Shown in pieces: positions 1 to 9,792 of a DNA stretch of 64,000 bases. The first letter of the stretch is position 1. Each line of letters opens with the position of its first letter. This stretch comes from Isoetes taiwanensis (taxonomy: Eukaryota > Streptophyta > Lycopodiopsida > Isoetales > Isoetaceae): assembly GCA_021234155.1 (NCBI GenBank), contig JAJEKV010000307.1, forward strand, positions 124,001-188,000. The letters run 5' to 3'. Below the pieces are notes generated by a model. The model was not told the DNA's origin, searched no databases, and worked only from the letters and a program-made list of their open reading frames with translations. A program made the translations under genes and the position numbers.

Positions 1-1208
1 GAGCCTATGGATAGATATCATTCCACCGTCATGCCTTTATTGTTTTGTAAGCGATGAACTGCAGAAGCAATGTAGGAGTACTAGGAGCAATGATGGATGC
101 AATTAGAGATACAGATCAGTTGTTGAATTGTAAGAATGAATGGCAGGGAGCAATACGATGAATGGGAAGAGCTGAAAAGTAGGAAAACTTCAGAATGAAA
201 ATTTGGGCAGTAAAAACATGGCATGTAATGTACGTTTGCATGTCCGCACATCGCCTCGCCTTTGTCGCTTAACTCTATGCTCGCCTCTCATCGATGCTAT
301 AACATACTCACCCATGAACCTTTGGAGACATAACCTCCTACTTCTTGACCTTGAGTGTTCTGTAAATGGGGCAAAAACACAGACACTATTGGAGACTTGG
401 ATTCCAAATAAAGAGTGAAGGTGGAGAGGATGCACGTAGCGGCGCTAATGTGAACAATGGAAATCTTGGTGCCAAAATTTGATAAAGTGGTTGGTGGATG
501 TGGGCATGTGCACAGTAGGCGGAAAAAGTAGCCATTATTTTGGTCCGCGATAGGATTTTCGAAAAATGCGGGCCATTAATGTGGTTGCAATGAATGCACA
601 AATATGTCCTATGAAATTTTGCCATGTGGATGCCAAGTAAGCCTGCTCCTCTTTCTACTTGCCAACTAATACTGACTTTGGAAAAAAATGTGCAAACATC
701 ATTGGTCGCGAGAAACATGACGTGGAATTCTGGCATCCAAGTTATGGGCCATTTTGAGACCCCAAATCCGCCCTAATGCAAAGGTTTTCACAACTTGTCC
801 AACTTTTGTTTCAACCTTAGTATTGTTCACGACAATTTTTTTTTCCATATTTTCGACATTTATATTGTCCACTTTTATATTGTTCACATTTATATCTCCA
901 CATTTATATCGTTCACACCCGCAGAACAAATATCAAAAACATCAAAAACCTTTACATCAAAACATGTACATCAAAAACATCTGAAACCCTTTACATCTGA
1001 AACATCGAACCCTTTTCCGGATTTTCTGATACCAAGCCGGCTACCATTAGCGGAGCTTACAGCCGGCTACCAGTAACGGAGCTTATAGGCGGCAGACAGT
1101 TTCGGGCTTCCAATATCCGGCATAAATCATGCTCCCATGACAATCTTTGTTAGATCCGGCTTCAAGCACTGTAAGTATTACAAATACTGTTCATTTTTCA
1201 TTGGAAGT
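1..1208. other. non-coding, no gene recognised
   Basis: No ORF here resembles a protein family I know. Two small low-complexity patches are visible: four T-rich units related to TATATTGTTCACATT at about 825-920, and a two-copy repeat of about 27 bp (CCGGCTACCA..AGCGGAGCTTA) at 1028-1085. Confidence 0.6.
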
Positions 1209-1690
1209 TAGTAGGGGATGGCACCGTTGCCTCTGTTTTGGTCTCATCAGGAAGACTTAAAATGTGATTGATTCCAAGGGGACGGCACCGTTGCCTTATA
1301 TTTTATCTGATTTTAAATCCGAAAATGACAGCCGTTGCTTTTTTGTCTTCTTCTAGAGCACATTAAATGTGCTTGAACATATTGTCTTATTCTAGCACAT
1401 TTGATTCTAGATTTTATCACTTTCAAATCACTGAAATGCCAGCCAATGCAAGGGGACGACACTGCTGCTTAACATTTGTCTGATTGTAGAACACATACTA
1501 TTCAAATAAGCTGATATTAATAGGGGACGGCACCGTTGCCTCAGTTTTGGTCTCAGTGGAAGATCTGATATGTGCTTCATCCCAAGGGGACGGTACCGTT
1601 GCCATAGATTACATAACATTTTAAATCACTGAAATGCCAGATGTTGCAAGGGGATGGCACCATTGCTTAAATTTTGTCTTATTCTAGAAC
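1209..1690 (+). repeat. interspersed AGGGGACGGCACCGTTGCC repeats in presumed 5' intron of locus 1
   Basis: The motif AGGGGACGGCACCGTTGCC or a close variant occurs about seven times (near 1213, 1276, 1330, 1452, 1531, 1585 and 1648), with related spacer text such as ATTTTGTCTTATTCTAGAACACA and AAATCACTGAAATGCCAG recurring between copies. The motif is partly self-complementary (GGCA..TGCC, and ACGGTACCGT in one copy). The array ends about 80 bp before a good 3' splice site at 1774, so it probably lies in an intron. Confidence 0.7.
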
Positions 1691-1774
1691 ACAGAATGTT
1701 AAACAACTGATGTTAGTCCCTTGTCGCTAATCAAATGAATTGTGTTTTCTTATCTTATGTTGTATTTCTTGCAG

Positions 1775-2645
1775 TGTGGCCTCTGTTATGGTAGAAACAA
1801 GAAACAATCAACCAGATTTGCAGCCTACTAGACTCGTCACTCCTAAAAGAAAGCCAAGAGGTCGCCACACACATCGAAGTTTGGCAATGTCGTTTGAATC
1901 TAGTGCAGATCCATTAGAGACAATAGAAGGGCTTGCAGATACGATTGTTGACATAGACAAAGTGGCAGGAAGTATTGCTATGCAGTTGGATGAAAGTACA
2001 ACTGTTATGGAAGAAGAAGAGAGAGCAGCACTTAATGAGAAAGATAACAATGCTACAAATAATACTAAAGCAAACAGAAAAGAAAAAGGTCAGAAAAAAG
2101 GGCAAAGTTCAGGATCTGATGATGATGTTCTTGGTGATTTATATGCATCTTTTACTATGGAAGTGATTTCAGAAACCTTGGATGCACTAGCATTAAAGAG
2201 GGATACAGAACCACCCATGATTCTTTTATGTCGGATTAGGATAAATGAGAAGGTTCGCAAAGTGGGTTCAAGAGCACAAATACTAAGAGATACCTTTAGA
2301 CAGGATGGCTATGTGAAATCGAAGGGGAACTTCATTTTATCTATATGGCTACAGCAAAAGGTGATGTTATTCCAGTGACTGATGAAGACATTGATGGTTG
2401 GGACCCGTATTGGCAAGAAGTGAATAAGGCATTTGAAGAGTCATTGGTAAATAACAAGGACTGATCAGATTTGCGTGGTAGAATGTTTCTTTGCTGGGAT
2501 GGTAACCATCGAACTGAGACATGGATAAAATCAACGGTACATACAAACATGTCAAATCCAAACATATTTGTGTTCGTGCTGATTTTATAAACATCGACGA
2601 GCCGAACGAGACAATACTAGTTGCTGCAATGAACAGAATAAACTT
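1775..2645 (+). pseudogene. ParB-like/methyltransferase gene, locus 1, 5' part (broken)
   Basis: A T-rich tract ending in TTGCAG (1769-1774) is a convincing 3' splice site; the first ATG of the exon is at 1788. The encoded protein has a basic, then acidic and low-complexity N-terminus (about residues 1-130), followed by a conserved-looking block containing ILLCRIRINEKVRKVGSR, RDTFRQDGY and FLCWDGNHRTETW. That layout (short strand, R.GS, helix, G, strand, then a GNHR-type signature) resembles ParB/sulfiredoxin-like domains, where the last motif is GEHR or GxHR. The frame is broken by shifts near 2325 and 2560 and by TGA at 2462-2464. The reading continues beyond the transposon at 2648-7222: removing it with one TA duplicate leaves the frame open across the join. 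Domain assignment is from motif layout only. Confidence 0.5.
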
Positions 2646-2647
2646 TA

Positions 2648-2673
2648 AAAGTCGTATTTAATTAAAGTGGGAC
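2648..2673 (+). repeat. left terminal inverted repeat of the 4.6-kb transposon
   Basis: This is the reverse complement of 7197-7222 except for the outermost base. It is preceded by TA at 2646-2647. Confidence 0.85.
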
Positions 2674-2752
2674 AAATCTCGAATTTTAGGACTCGGACTG
2701 AAAATGGGACTCATACCCCAGAAAAAAATTTCTGAATTGATTGCTTGATTAC

Positions 2753-2753
<1 letters not shown>

Positions 2754-2790
<37 letters not shown>

Positions 2791-3090
2791 GGAGGGAGAG
2801 GGGGCACACCTTGATAAGGAGAAGGGTAGGAGGAGAAGGAGGGAGGGGCCACAGGTTGAAGAGGGGAAGGGGATAAGTTGGAAGAAGGGGCGAGGACGGG
2901 GGAGAGGAGAGCAAAAGGGCAAAGGGAGAGGGAATAGTTGGAAGAAGGGGGAGGGAAAGGGGCGGGGAGGAGGGAGGGAGAGCAAAGAAGCAAAAGAGGA
3001 GGGGGAGGGGATAAGTTGGAAGAACGGATGGTGAGGGAGGGGAGAGGAGAGCAGGGGCAAAGGAGGAGCGGGAGGGGCAAAGGGGGCAAG
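2754..3090 (+). repeat. purine-only tract and GA-rich minisatellite
   Basis: The + strand is almost purely A/G for over 300 bp, starting with an A31 run and continuing as an irregular repeat of about 65 bp that includes GGGGATAAGTTGGAAGAAGG (three copies near 2868, 2928 and 3008). Apparent Pro/Ser-rich and Lys/Arg/Gly-rich ORFs here are only translations of the repeat. Confidence 0.85.
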
Positions 3091-3535
3091 GGTCCCCCTC
3101 TCGAAAAGTGTTAATTATTAATATATAATCAATAATTAATTAAACTAATTAGATAATTAATTAAATAATAATTTAAATTAATCTAATGACGAAGTTAAAT
3201 GACTAAATTAAATAAATGTAATGAGAGTGACATGGTAGTCTAGACAATTAGATAATAATATTTTTCTCGCCTCACTAGGCGAGAATGTAAAACTTCACCA
3301 CTATGCAAAGCCTCACCACTGTTTGTTGGGAGGCTGTTAATGCTGATGACATGGCTATTCCTGACCTTAAACATCCTCAGCCTCGTGATCGGGATCTTCA
3401 GTCCTACTCCGCCGATGTCAGCTCCTTCGTCTTCATACTCGGCTGGCTCCCTTCCGCCATCATGTTCCTGTTTCTTCATGGTCAAGCAGCTCCCTGACCA
3501 TCACAAATCAAATGCCCAAATGCGACTCTCCTTCG
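3091..3535. other. AT-rich spacer inside the transposon
   Basis: Positions 3110-3240 are over 80 percent A+T with many TTAATTAA-type words. Positions 3300-3530 are more GC-rich and may hold degraded 5' sequence of the captured GT47 gene, but no motif supports this. Confidence 0.5.
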
Positions 3536-3536
3536 C

Positions 3537-3885
3537 CGGAGGCAAAGAAATGGCGGTTTGGATCATTTTATCATGCTAGGAAGAATTACCTGGGATTTTA
3601 GAAGGGGTAAAGATTTAGAATGGGGAAGCAGCATTCTAAACATGCCAGAAATGAAAAATCTGACGAGGTTAGTGATAGAAAAAAATCCTTGGGATAGTCA
3701 AGATGTTGGCGTGCCATATCCGACCGGATTTCATCCAAGAAACGAGCAAGAACTAGCAGATTGGCAAGAATTTGTGCAGAAAAGAGAGAAAATACTTGTT
3801 TTCTTTTGTCGGGGCTCCAAGAAGATCGATCAAGAACGATTTCCGCAAAATTTTAAGGCAGCAGTGTCAAGAATCAATCAGGTGC
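3537..3885 (+). pseudogene. captured GT47 exostosin (xyloglucan galactosyltransferase KATAMARI1/MUR3-type) fragment 1
   Basis: The frame holds RQRNGGLDHF, GRITWDFRR, EWGSSILNMPEMKNLTRLVIE and GVPYPTGFHP, then WQ.F...RE...FF. These match, in order, the plant GT47 exostosin core of MUR3-like enzymes (NGGRDHF, GRxxWDFRR, WGSxLLxLPExKNMTxLxIE, GIPYPTxFHP). In those Golgi enzymes this region transfers galactose to xyloglucan. Here only about 115 residues remain, without the membrane anchor. The frame is open to a stop near 3956, with non-homologous sequence after about 3885. As a fragment inside a transposon it cannot make a working enzyme. Confidence 0.85.
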
Positions 3886-4264
3886 AAGTCTTGCGATTGT
3901 TCTTAGGGCGGATCCCCATTAGGGTGGCACCTGTGTTTCCCACCTGCGCCATGTAAGCGATTTACAGCACCAGCAAAAGCCACCATTCCCGTTTGAACCC
4001 TGTGCCACGTTTCCATTGCTCCCGCTTTTCTTACCTGTTGGCTTCCGGTGATCGAGGATTGAACGCAGAGGATTGAACGCCAGTTTTGATACGCCATAAA
4101 CGACAAACTCCAGGATCACTTCAGTTTTTCAGATGCAGTGATGGTGCATCTGAAAAAAGTCCCGGATGCGGTGCCATGTCATTCGAAATCAGTTGGGTGA
4201 AAGTAATGGGAACGGCAAAACGTGCCGGTGGAAGTGTCATGTGGCACTGAATTTCCGGTAAAAT

Positions 4265-4392
4265 ACGCTAATGGAGATGGACCCTAAAGAAGTGATGGAA
4301 ATTTTTCTGGATTCTGTGTTCTGTTTGCAGCCTAGAGGGGATAGTTTTACACGCAGGTCTATTTTTGATGCCATGGTTGCAGGATGCCGGTT
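4265..4392 (+). pseudogene. captured GT47 exostosin fragment 2
   Basis: The frame reads [20 protein letters not shown] followed by [15 protein letters not shown], which is the signature of the exostosin C-terminal half (FCLQPPGDSYTRRSxFDSMxAGC). In an intact MUR3-type protein this lies after fragment 1, so both pieces probably come from the same gene. About 380 bp of non-homologous sequence separates them (a residual intron or deletion). Homology ends at the GC before the usual IPVFF stretch. Confidence 0.85.
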
Positions 4393-4884
4393 CCATGCTC
4401 CTCCTCTTCCTTCCAATTCCGATCATCCTGTATTCTCAGCGCACCTCTTCATTTCCTGCAGATCTATTCTCCATTTCATAAGAGATTGAAACTCCAGAGT
4501 AAAAAGTGTCCTTTAGATCCGGCCAGAGCCTCCGGAAGCCCTCCTGTCTCATGAATCAACTGGAAAAGCTCGTCTTCATGAAGGGAACAAAGGCAAGAAA
4601 GCCATGGCTGCAGAAGATCTTCGTTGAAAGACAGCCTCAAATGAAGATTAAGGGAAAGCAGACTGAAAGCTATGGCCGCTGCCGACCTTTGAGGCAGTCT
4701 TTGCGGATTGGGAGGCCTTGGTTCAGAGGCAGCCCCTGTAGATCGAAAGGCCTTGGTTCAGCCATAGCCAACTGGCTCAGCTCAGGAAATCCGGCTCTGG
4801 AAATCTGTGCTGCCGGATCTTGTTCAAGAAGCTATGGCTAATCCCCTATTCCTGATAGAAACTCGCAGGCTTCAGCCTCCAGCT
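4393..4884. other. transposon-internal sequence, unassigned
   Basis: No recognised coding region. Short imperfect repeats such as AGGCCTTGGTTCAG (about 4712 and 4750) are present. Confidence 0.5.
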
Positions 4885-4950
4885 TCAGAATCGATAGTAT
4901 TTGCTCAGGGTCTTAGAACGGAAGTCAGAATCGATAGTATTTGCTCAGGG
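4885..4950 (+). repeat. two-copy tandem duplication, 40-bp period
   Basis: TCAGAATCGATAGTATTTGC followed by TCAGGG occurs at 4885 and again at 4925. The second copy abuts the GDSL-lipase fragment. Confidence 0.85.
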
Positions 4951-5030
4951 TTTTTGTGTTTGGGGATTCCCTTGTTGATGCCGGAAATAACAAATACTTG
5001 GCTTCGCTTTCTCAGGCTTGCCGGCAGTTC
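4944..5030 (+). pseudogene. captured GDSL esterase/lipase fragment
   Basis: The frame gives LRVFVFGDSLVDAGNNKYLA then SLSQACRQ. FVFGDSLVDxGNNxYL is block I of plant GDSL esterases/lipases and contains the catalytic serine in GDSL. Only about 28 residues are recognisable and the other catalytic blocks are absent. The fragment lies on the same strand as the GT47 pieces, which suggests a second, independent capture by the transposon. Confidence 0.8.
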
Positions 5031-5559
5031 TTTCTCACAGATCCGACCTTGCACGACACACTTCTTGGGCATGGCTGGATGAAGCAGCCTGTGTTACTGC
5101 CAGAAAGAGCTTCGAGGAGTAAAGAGAGGCTGCCATAGCCATAGCCATCGCCATAGCCGGGTCTTCAGCAGGGGATTAGAGCCATCGTGGGAAAGAGCAG
5201 GACCAAAAAATATGTACCAAATTCAAATTTCGAAAATGAGGGGGAAAGAAAAGCGGGGTAGAGTAAAAAGAACAATAAAGATTCCAAAAAAGAAATAGAG
5301 GATTTATTCGATTGAAGCTTTAATAAAAATAGGCGAGGTACATTAATAATAGGCGGAAAAAAAAATAGGCGGGGGTTCAAATAATACATTAAAAAAAACT
5401 ATTCATAAACATAAGATATATAGTATCCATTAAAAAATACATAAGATTTGTATTTCAGTTGTTATAATGTGCATTATAGGTGCATATGATGTCCATTACA
5501 TAAATACATGGGGAGGGTCTATTTATCATAGAAAATACATAGGAAATTTATGGGGAGGG
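5031..5559. other. transposon-internal, A-rich, no gene
   Basis: Short GCCATAGCC repeats occur at about 5130-5160, then A-rich sequence with repeated AAAATACATA words. No coding region is supported. Confidence 0.5.
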
Positions 5560-5935
5560 TAATTTTTCATAGAAAATACATAAAATATTGTGTTTATTAA
5601 AAAATACATAGTATAGTATAGTATAGTGTGTGCTAATACTAATGTGTGCTAGTATAAAATGCGAATGTGTGCTAATACTAATGTGTGCTAAAACTAATGT
5701 GTACTAATGTATAAAAATGCTAATGTGTGCTAATACTAATTGTGGTAGTATAAAGTACTAATTGTGTGCTAATTGTGTGCTAATTGTGGTAGTATAAAGT
5801 ACTAATGTGTGCTAATTAAGGTGTGCTAGTATAAAAATGCTAATGTGTGCTAATACTAATGTGTGCTAGTATAAAAACAATTGTTAAATACTAATGTGTG
5901 CTAAATACTAATGTGCTGTGAGAAAAACAATAAAC
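5560..5935 (+). repeat. AT-rich minisatellite, TAATGTGTGCTAATACTA units
   Basis: Variants of AATGTGTGCTAATACTAATG and AGTATAAAAATGC alternate through about 370 bp. There are more than ten irregular units of 17-35 bp. Confidence 0.85.
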
Positions 5936-6044
5936 TATGGTGTGATAGAATAATAAACTATGGTGGAAAATTAGATGGATAGATAGATAAAATGATGCTC
6001 CGCAAAAATAATCTCTGGCCCTTGAAATTGCCTTTTTTTACTCT

Positions 6045-6480
6045 GAGCTGCCTTTCTTGACTCGCGAGTCGAGAAAGGCCCTAAAACCTGTGTTTTTCGC
6101 CTTGAGCTATCTTTCTCGACTCGCGAGTCGAGAAAGGCCTTCTGACCCCTAAAACCTGCGTTTTTGCTTTGGACGCCTTTTCGACTCGAGCGAGTCGAAA
6201 GGCCTACCTCGACCCCTAAAACTGCATTTTTTAAACTTTGTTTGCCTTTCTCGACTTCGCTGAGTCGAGAAAGGCCTTCGACCCCTAAAAAGCTGGTTTT
6301 TAAGCTTTGGCTGCCTTTTCGACTCGCGAGTCGAGAAAGGCCTTTCTCGACCCCTAAAACTTGCGTTTTTAAGCTTTGGTAGCCTTTTCGACTGGGCGAG
6401 TCGAGAAAGGCCTTCTCGACCCCTAAAACTTGCGTTTTTTCGCTTTTACGCCTTTCTCGACTTCTGAGTCGAGAAAGGTC
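6045..6480. repeat. tandem array of about seven palindromes (TTTCTCGACTCGCGAGTCGA family)
   Basis: A unit of roughly 65-75 bp is repeated about seven times. Each contains an inverted repeat that in the best copies is the perfect 28-bp palindrome centred on CGACTCGCGAGTCG with CCTTTCTC/GAGAAAGG arms, followed by a spacer like GACCCCTAAAACCTGCGTTT. Centres are near 6062, 6124, 6187, 6257, 6323, 6391 and 6463. Some copies are imperfect in the loop. It lies in the right-hand third of the 4.6-kb transposon. Confidence 0.9.
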
Positions 6481-6576
6481 TCAGCCTGTATTTTCAAAAA
6501 TGGCCCTAAGAACCGTGTTTTATTTTATTTTTTGCCCTGTAGAATCACTTGACTAACTTGATTTTGTCTTTTGCAG

Positions 6577-6738
6577 TCCTTATCTCGACCAGATAGTACA
6601 TGCTTGGGAGCAATGAAAAGACCAGTTCATTGAAGAAAGATGCCGAGAAGAGGGTGGTGACATCAGTTGGACATACAAGCACGTGGCCTATGAAGGAACT
6701 CCTCATACAAATTTCTATCGTCTGCAAGTTGCTCCGTG
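6577..6738 (+). pseudogene. unassigned terminal-exon-like fragment in the transposon
   Basis: TTGATTTTGTCTTTTGCAG (6558-6576) is a good 3' splice site. The following frame reads PYLDQIVHAWEQ, an in-frame TGA, then KDQFIEERCREEGGD and YEGTPHTNFYRLQVAP before a stop at 6736-6738. The sequence is protein-like (mixed polar and hydrophobic, no low complexity), but I do not recognise the family. It could be another captured exon or the last exon of a lost transposon gene. Confidence 0.4.
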
Positions 6739-7196
6739 ACTTGGACAGAGCTCCACGCGCCGTTTGCACTAGGTGGTTCATGTGTGAAGAGGGTGTAATC
6801 ATTGTGATAATACGGCCACTATGGTCGCTTCACCCACTGTAATATATATTGTAATAAGCCCATTTATAAATATAAGGTATCTCAAAACTAGTATTTTTTG
6901 GTGATTAAGTAAACAATTTGCTTAATTTTTGTTGAAATTTGTGATCTCTTGTCTACCCACCTAAGAAAATAGAGCCAAAATGTCTTGGTAAAGGAATTCA
7001 CCCTCACGCGAAAAACTCTTATTTTGAATGACAAATAAGCCCCAAAATAGGGACTCGACTCGCTATCCGAGAAAACTGGGAGAAAGCTTGGATGCACAGT
7101 AACAGAAAAAAATTCGAATTAAGGATAGTTTTCGGGTCGGGGTGCTCCTTTTTGTGTAAAATAACAGGGTTCCGAAAAAAAGTGGGAATGGAATGA

Positions 7197-7222
7197 GTCC
7201 CACTTTAATTAAATACGACTTG
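7197..7222 (-). repeat. right terminal inverted repeat of the 4.6-kb transposon
   Basis: This is the inverted partner of 2648-2673 and is followed by TA at 7223-7224. Confidence 0.85.
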
Positions 7223-7224
7223 TA

Positions 7225-9145
7225 AGGTTTTTAGCTTTTCTATTTTTATATGCAAATCAGCTTGTTGTAGACTAAACGAGATTGGTGTTGTTCGTACAAG
7301 TCTACAAGATACACTAATGATTGTGCACAGAGTTGCTATTGCCAAACCAGATAAGTATATGAAGGAATTATTTCCTAGTGAGTTAAAAGCACAGAGGACA
7401 AGGGAAATGATTGGGTCAAACGAACCTTGGTATCCTCTCACAAGATTGGCCTATGCAAAGATATTATATAAGGTAAGTTTAATGTTGTTTCTGCTGTGAT
7501 ATTTCTTTTGCTGTTTAAGATTCAATAACTAATTACTAAGAATCCATTGATGCAGGCTTCAATGGTTAAGGACATTGAGGATTACATAAAATCAAATCAT
7601 GAAAACATTTCAGAAGTTGATGTCTTGAAGGCAAATGCTGAAAGGGAAGTGAGACGAAAGTGGGCAACTAAAATGCAAAAATATCTAGCCATTGTGAATC
7701 CTAGTCTTGGGAATGTTTGGTTACGCCATGTCACAACCAAGGATTTAGAATCTAAAGGAGTTAATGTGACAGTGGAAAAGCTTTTGTTTATGGTCAGATC
7801 AAAGGTGCAGAACAATGTGAGAGATAATTGGATTAAGACAATGACTAGCACATCTCAGTTTGGTAAATATCAGAAGATGCCAACTAATGACAAGAGCTTC
7901 AATTCTTGGGTAAAGAAAGAAACATGGCTAGAGCATTTACTGACCAGATCATGTGACTTGGTGAAGGGAGCAATTGAACAACATAATTTGCAGTTGTTAA
8001 TACCCCGGGACTGTGATGTGGAGACTTGGTACAGAACATTCAAAGCTAGAAATCGAGTTGAAATGTTTAAGCATTGGAAGAGACATATGCAATCTACAGT
8101 CAATGTTTCTGAAGCTTTTGAAGTGCAAAGGATAGCCATGCGAGTTGCATATAGATATTTCAAATATTTGGTTCATATTAAGTGCATGGAATCAATGCAT
8201 CCACAGATACAGATATGGGTGTCTCAAACAGGTGCTGACTGTATTTATAGTCCAAAAGGTAATCTAGACAGGGGAGGTGGAATGCATAAATGGGAAAGAG
8301 AAAATTGTCCCTGGTGGATTGATTTCCCTTTAGGGTCTTATCCAGAAGAAGAAGAGTCAGATTACAATAGGATCCGGGGAGGGCAGAAAATTAAGGTGGA
8401 TTCAAATGAGGAAAAAGTGGATGTTGACAAAAGAAAGCGAAGCAGGAGAGACAAGCCAAAATTATCTGATGCAATTAATGAGGAAAATGAGGAAGACGAC
8501 AATATTGTCGATTATCAAACACCTCCATGAAAGCATATGCCTGATGTTGTACAACTTCAAAAAGAATGCCATACTGAATTTCGAGTTGTCCAAGCAGATA
8601 TATATATGATCTCCAGGGCTGTAATATTAGGCGGCCATGAAGTGTTCACATCATTGAGAAATTTAGGAAAGGAAGTTAAGAAATCATCCATGTACTACAG
8701 GAATGGAAAAGTCAGAGATTGGGGTGCTAACTTGGTTCTTGTTGATCTGCCAACAAATGAGCCTACAAGAAGTGACCCAAATGAAACACCGTACTGGAAC
8801 AAACTTGACACACAACTAGTAGATGGATGTTTCAGTTTGGGTGAACTCTGTTTGGATTACAGTGGATGGTTGGTGTGCATTAGCAGTTTTGAGTTTCAAA
8901 AGATGATAGACATGGTAGCCAGAAAAAAGAACCTTGAACTAGGAAGATCATACAAATTAATAGGGGACAGACCATTCAGTTTTCATAAAGATAAATACGG
9001 TACTCTATCAAGAAATGTGCTTATAGTATCTCTCTACAAAAGAGCTGGCACAAATCCGACATTTAAATCCAATGAGGTATTTAGTCAACATGAGTTGGAC
9101 TATATTGACTTCTGGAGACCCAAGCCGTCAGTCACTCCCCCTTGA
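7225..9145 (+). pseudogene. ParB-like/methyltransferase gene, locus 1, 3' part
   Basis: This continues the locus-1 reading frame past the transposon. The first piece ends at 7472 (AYAKILYK), followed by an 83-bp GT-AG intron (7473-7555), then a long frame from ASMVKDIEDY to DYQTPP, an in-frame TGA (8528-8530), and KHMPDVVQLQ to the stop at 9143-9145. The middle part is helical and rich in K, E and W. The C-terminal 200 residues have GANLVLVDLPTNEPTRSDPN, then YW, an acidic stretch, LDYSGWLVCISS and SRNVLIVSLYKRAG. That order matches the beta-class N4-cytosine/N6-adenine methyltransferase layout (DLVVTDPPY, LKPGGxLVV, EHILVFxK), but the catalytic DPPY is DLPT, so activity is doubtful. No motif I (FxGxG) follows. 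Confidence 0.5.
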
Positions 9146-9154
9146 GTCTGAGCC

Positions 9155-9453
9155 TTGGGTAGGATTCCCCCTATGTTGATGGTATTGATGTTGTTATATA
9201 TGTCATGTTATGATGTGATCACCCCTCAGGGTGATTTGTTGATATATTGATGTTATGTTTATTCGCACTTCCACAGCTAGGTCGAGCCCGAAGGAAGACG
9301 GGGCAAATGACCCATCCACTCTTCCTTACTGATCCAGTCCTTGGGATTGGCGCCAAGTGGATGGCCCCTGCCAGTTTGGCTGTCAGGGGGATGAACTCCG
9401 CCTTCTGATACGATGGGAGCATCGTAGAGGAAGTAGGGGACGTCACAGAGTCA
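9155..9453 (+). repeat. LTR-like fragment ending GGGGACGTCACA
   Basis: Its last 50 bp, including the hairpin TACGATG..CATCGTA and the terminal GACGTCACA, match in inverted orientation the inner end of the gypsy LTR at 16522. It is probably a truncated or solo LTR of a related element on the + strand. The left boundary is not resolved. Confidence 0.5.
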
Positions 9454-9537
9454 TTGTATTTATTGATCAGTCTCATCAATGGAACACCGCTTCACTTCAT
9501 GCATGGATGGCAAAAGTTTGTTACACAACCACAAATT

Positions 9538-9720
9538 AATATCCGGCCAAATTTATTGCCCGCTGTCGGAAATTTTATTGCCTAGTGAAAATTATTGCCT
9601 GTCGGAAATTAATGGCCCACAAATTTAATGCCCTTGCAAAAATTGATTGCATGGCGGAATTTATTGCCCGCACTAATTGCAGCTACTGCAATAAAATTTA
9701 GCCGCAGACATTAATAGCTT
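9538..9720. repeat. short TTATTGCC/TGTCGGAAATT repeats
   Basis: AATTTATTGCC or TTTATTGCC words recur about seven times and TGTCGGAAATT three times in 180 bp. No gene is seen. Confidence 0.65.
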
Positions 9721-9792
9721 CCTCTTTACGAAAAAAAAAATGTAGCTTAGACCTTAAAAATTGTTTTTGCGTCAAGGAAAAAATTGGTGCGA

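Larger units (their letters stand above)
2648..7222. mobile_element. 4.6-kb TIR transposon carrying captured host gene fragments
   Basis: The ends are inverted copies: 26 bp, 25 matching, with core AGTCGTATTTAATTAAAGTG. A TA dinucleotide flanks each side (2646-2647 and 7223-7224), as expected for a TA target duplication (Tc1/mariner-like), but no transposase is visible inside. The cargo is a purine-rich minisatellite, two GT47 exons, a GDSL-lipase fragment, an AT-rich minisatellite, a tandem array of perfect palindromes and one unassigned exon-like piece. It sits inside the locus-1 coding region. This is the pattern of a non-autonomous, gene-capturing (Pack-type) element. The superfamily is uncertain: a Mutator element would need a 9-bp duplication, which I do not see. 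Confidence 0.75.

Noticed and set aside
2658-3089. Reverse-strand Pro/Ser-rich ORF of 143 codons
   Set aside because: It is a direct translation of the purine tract and has no domain content.
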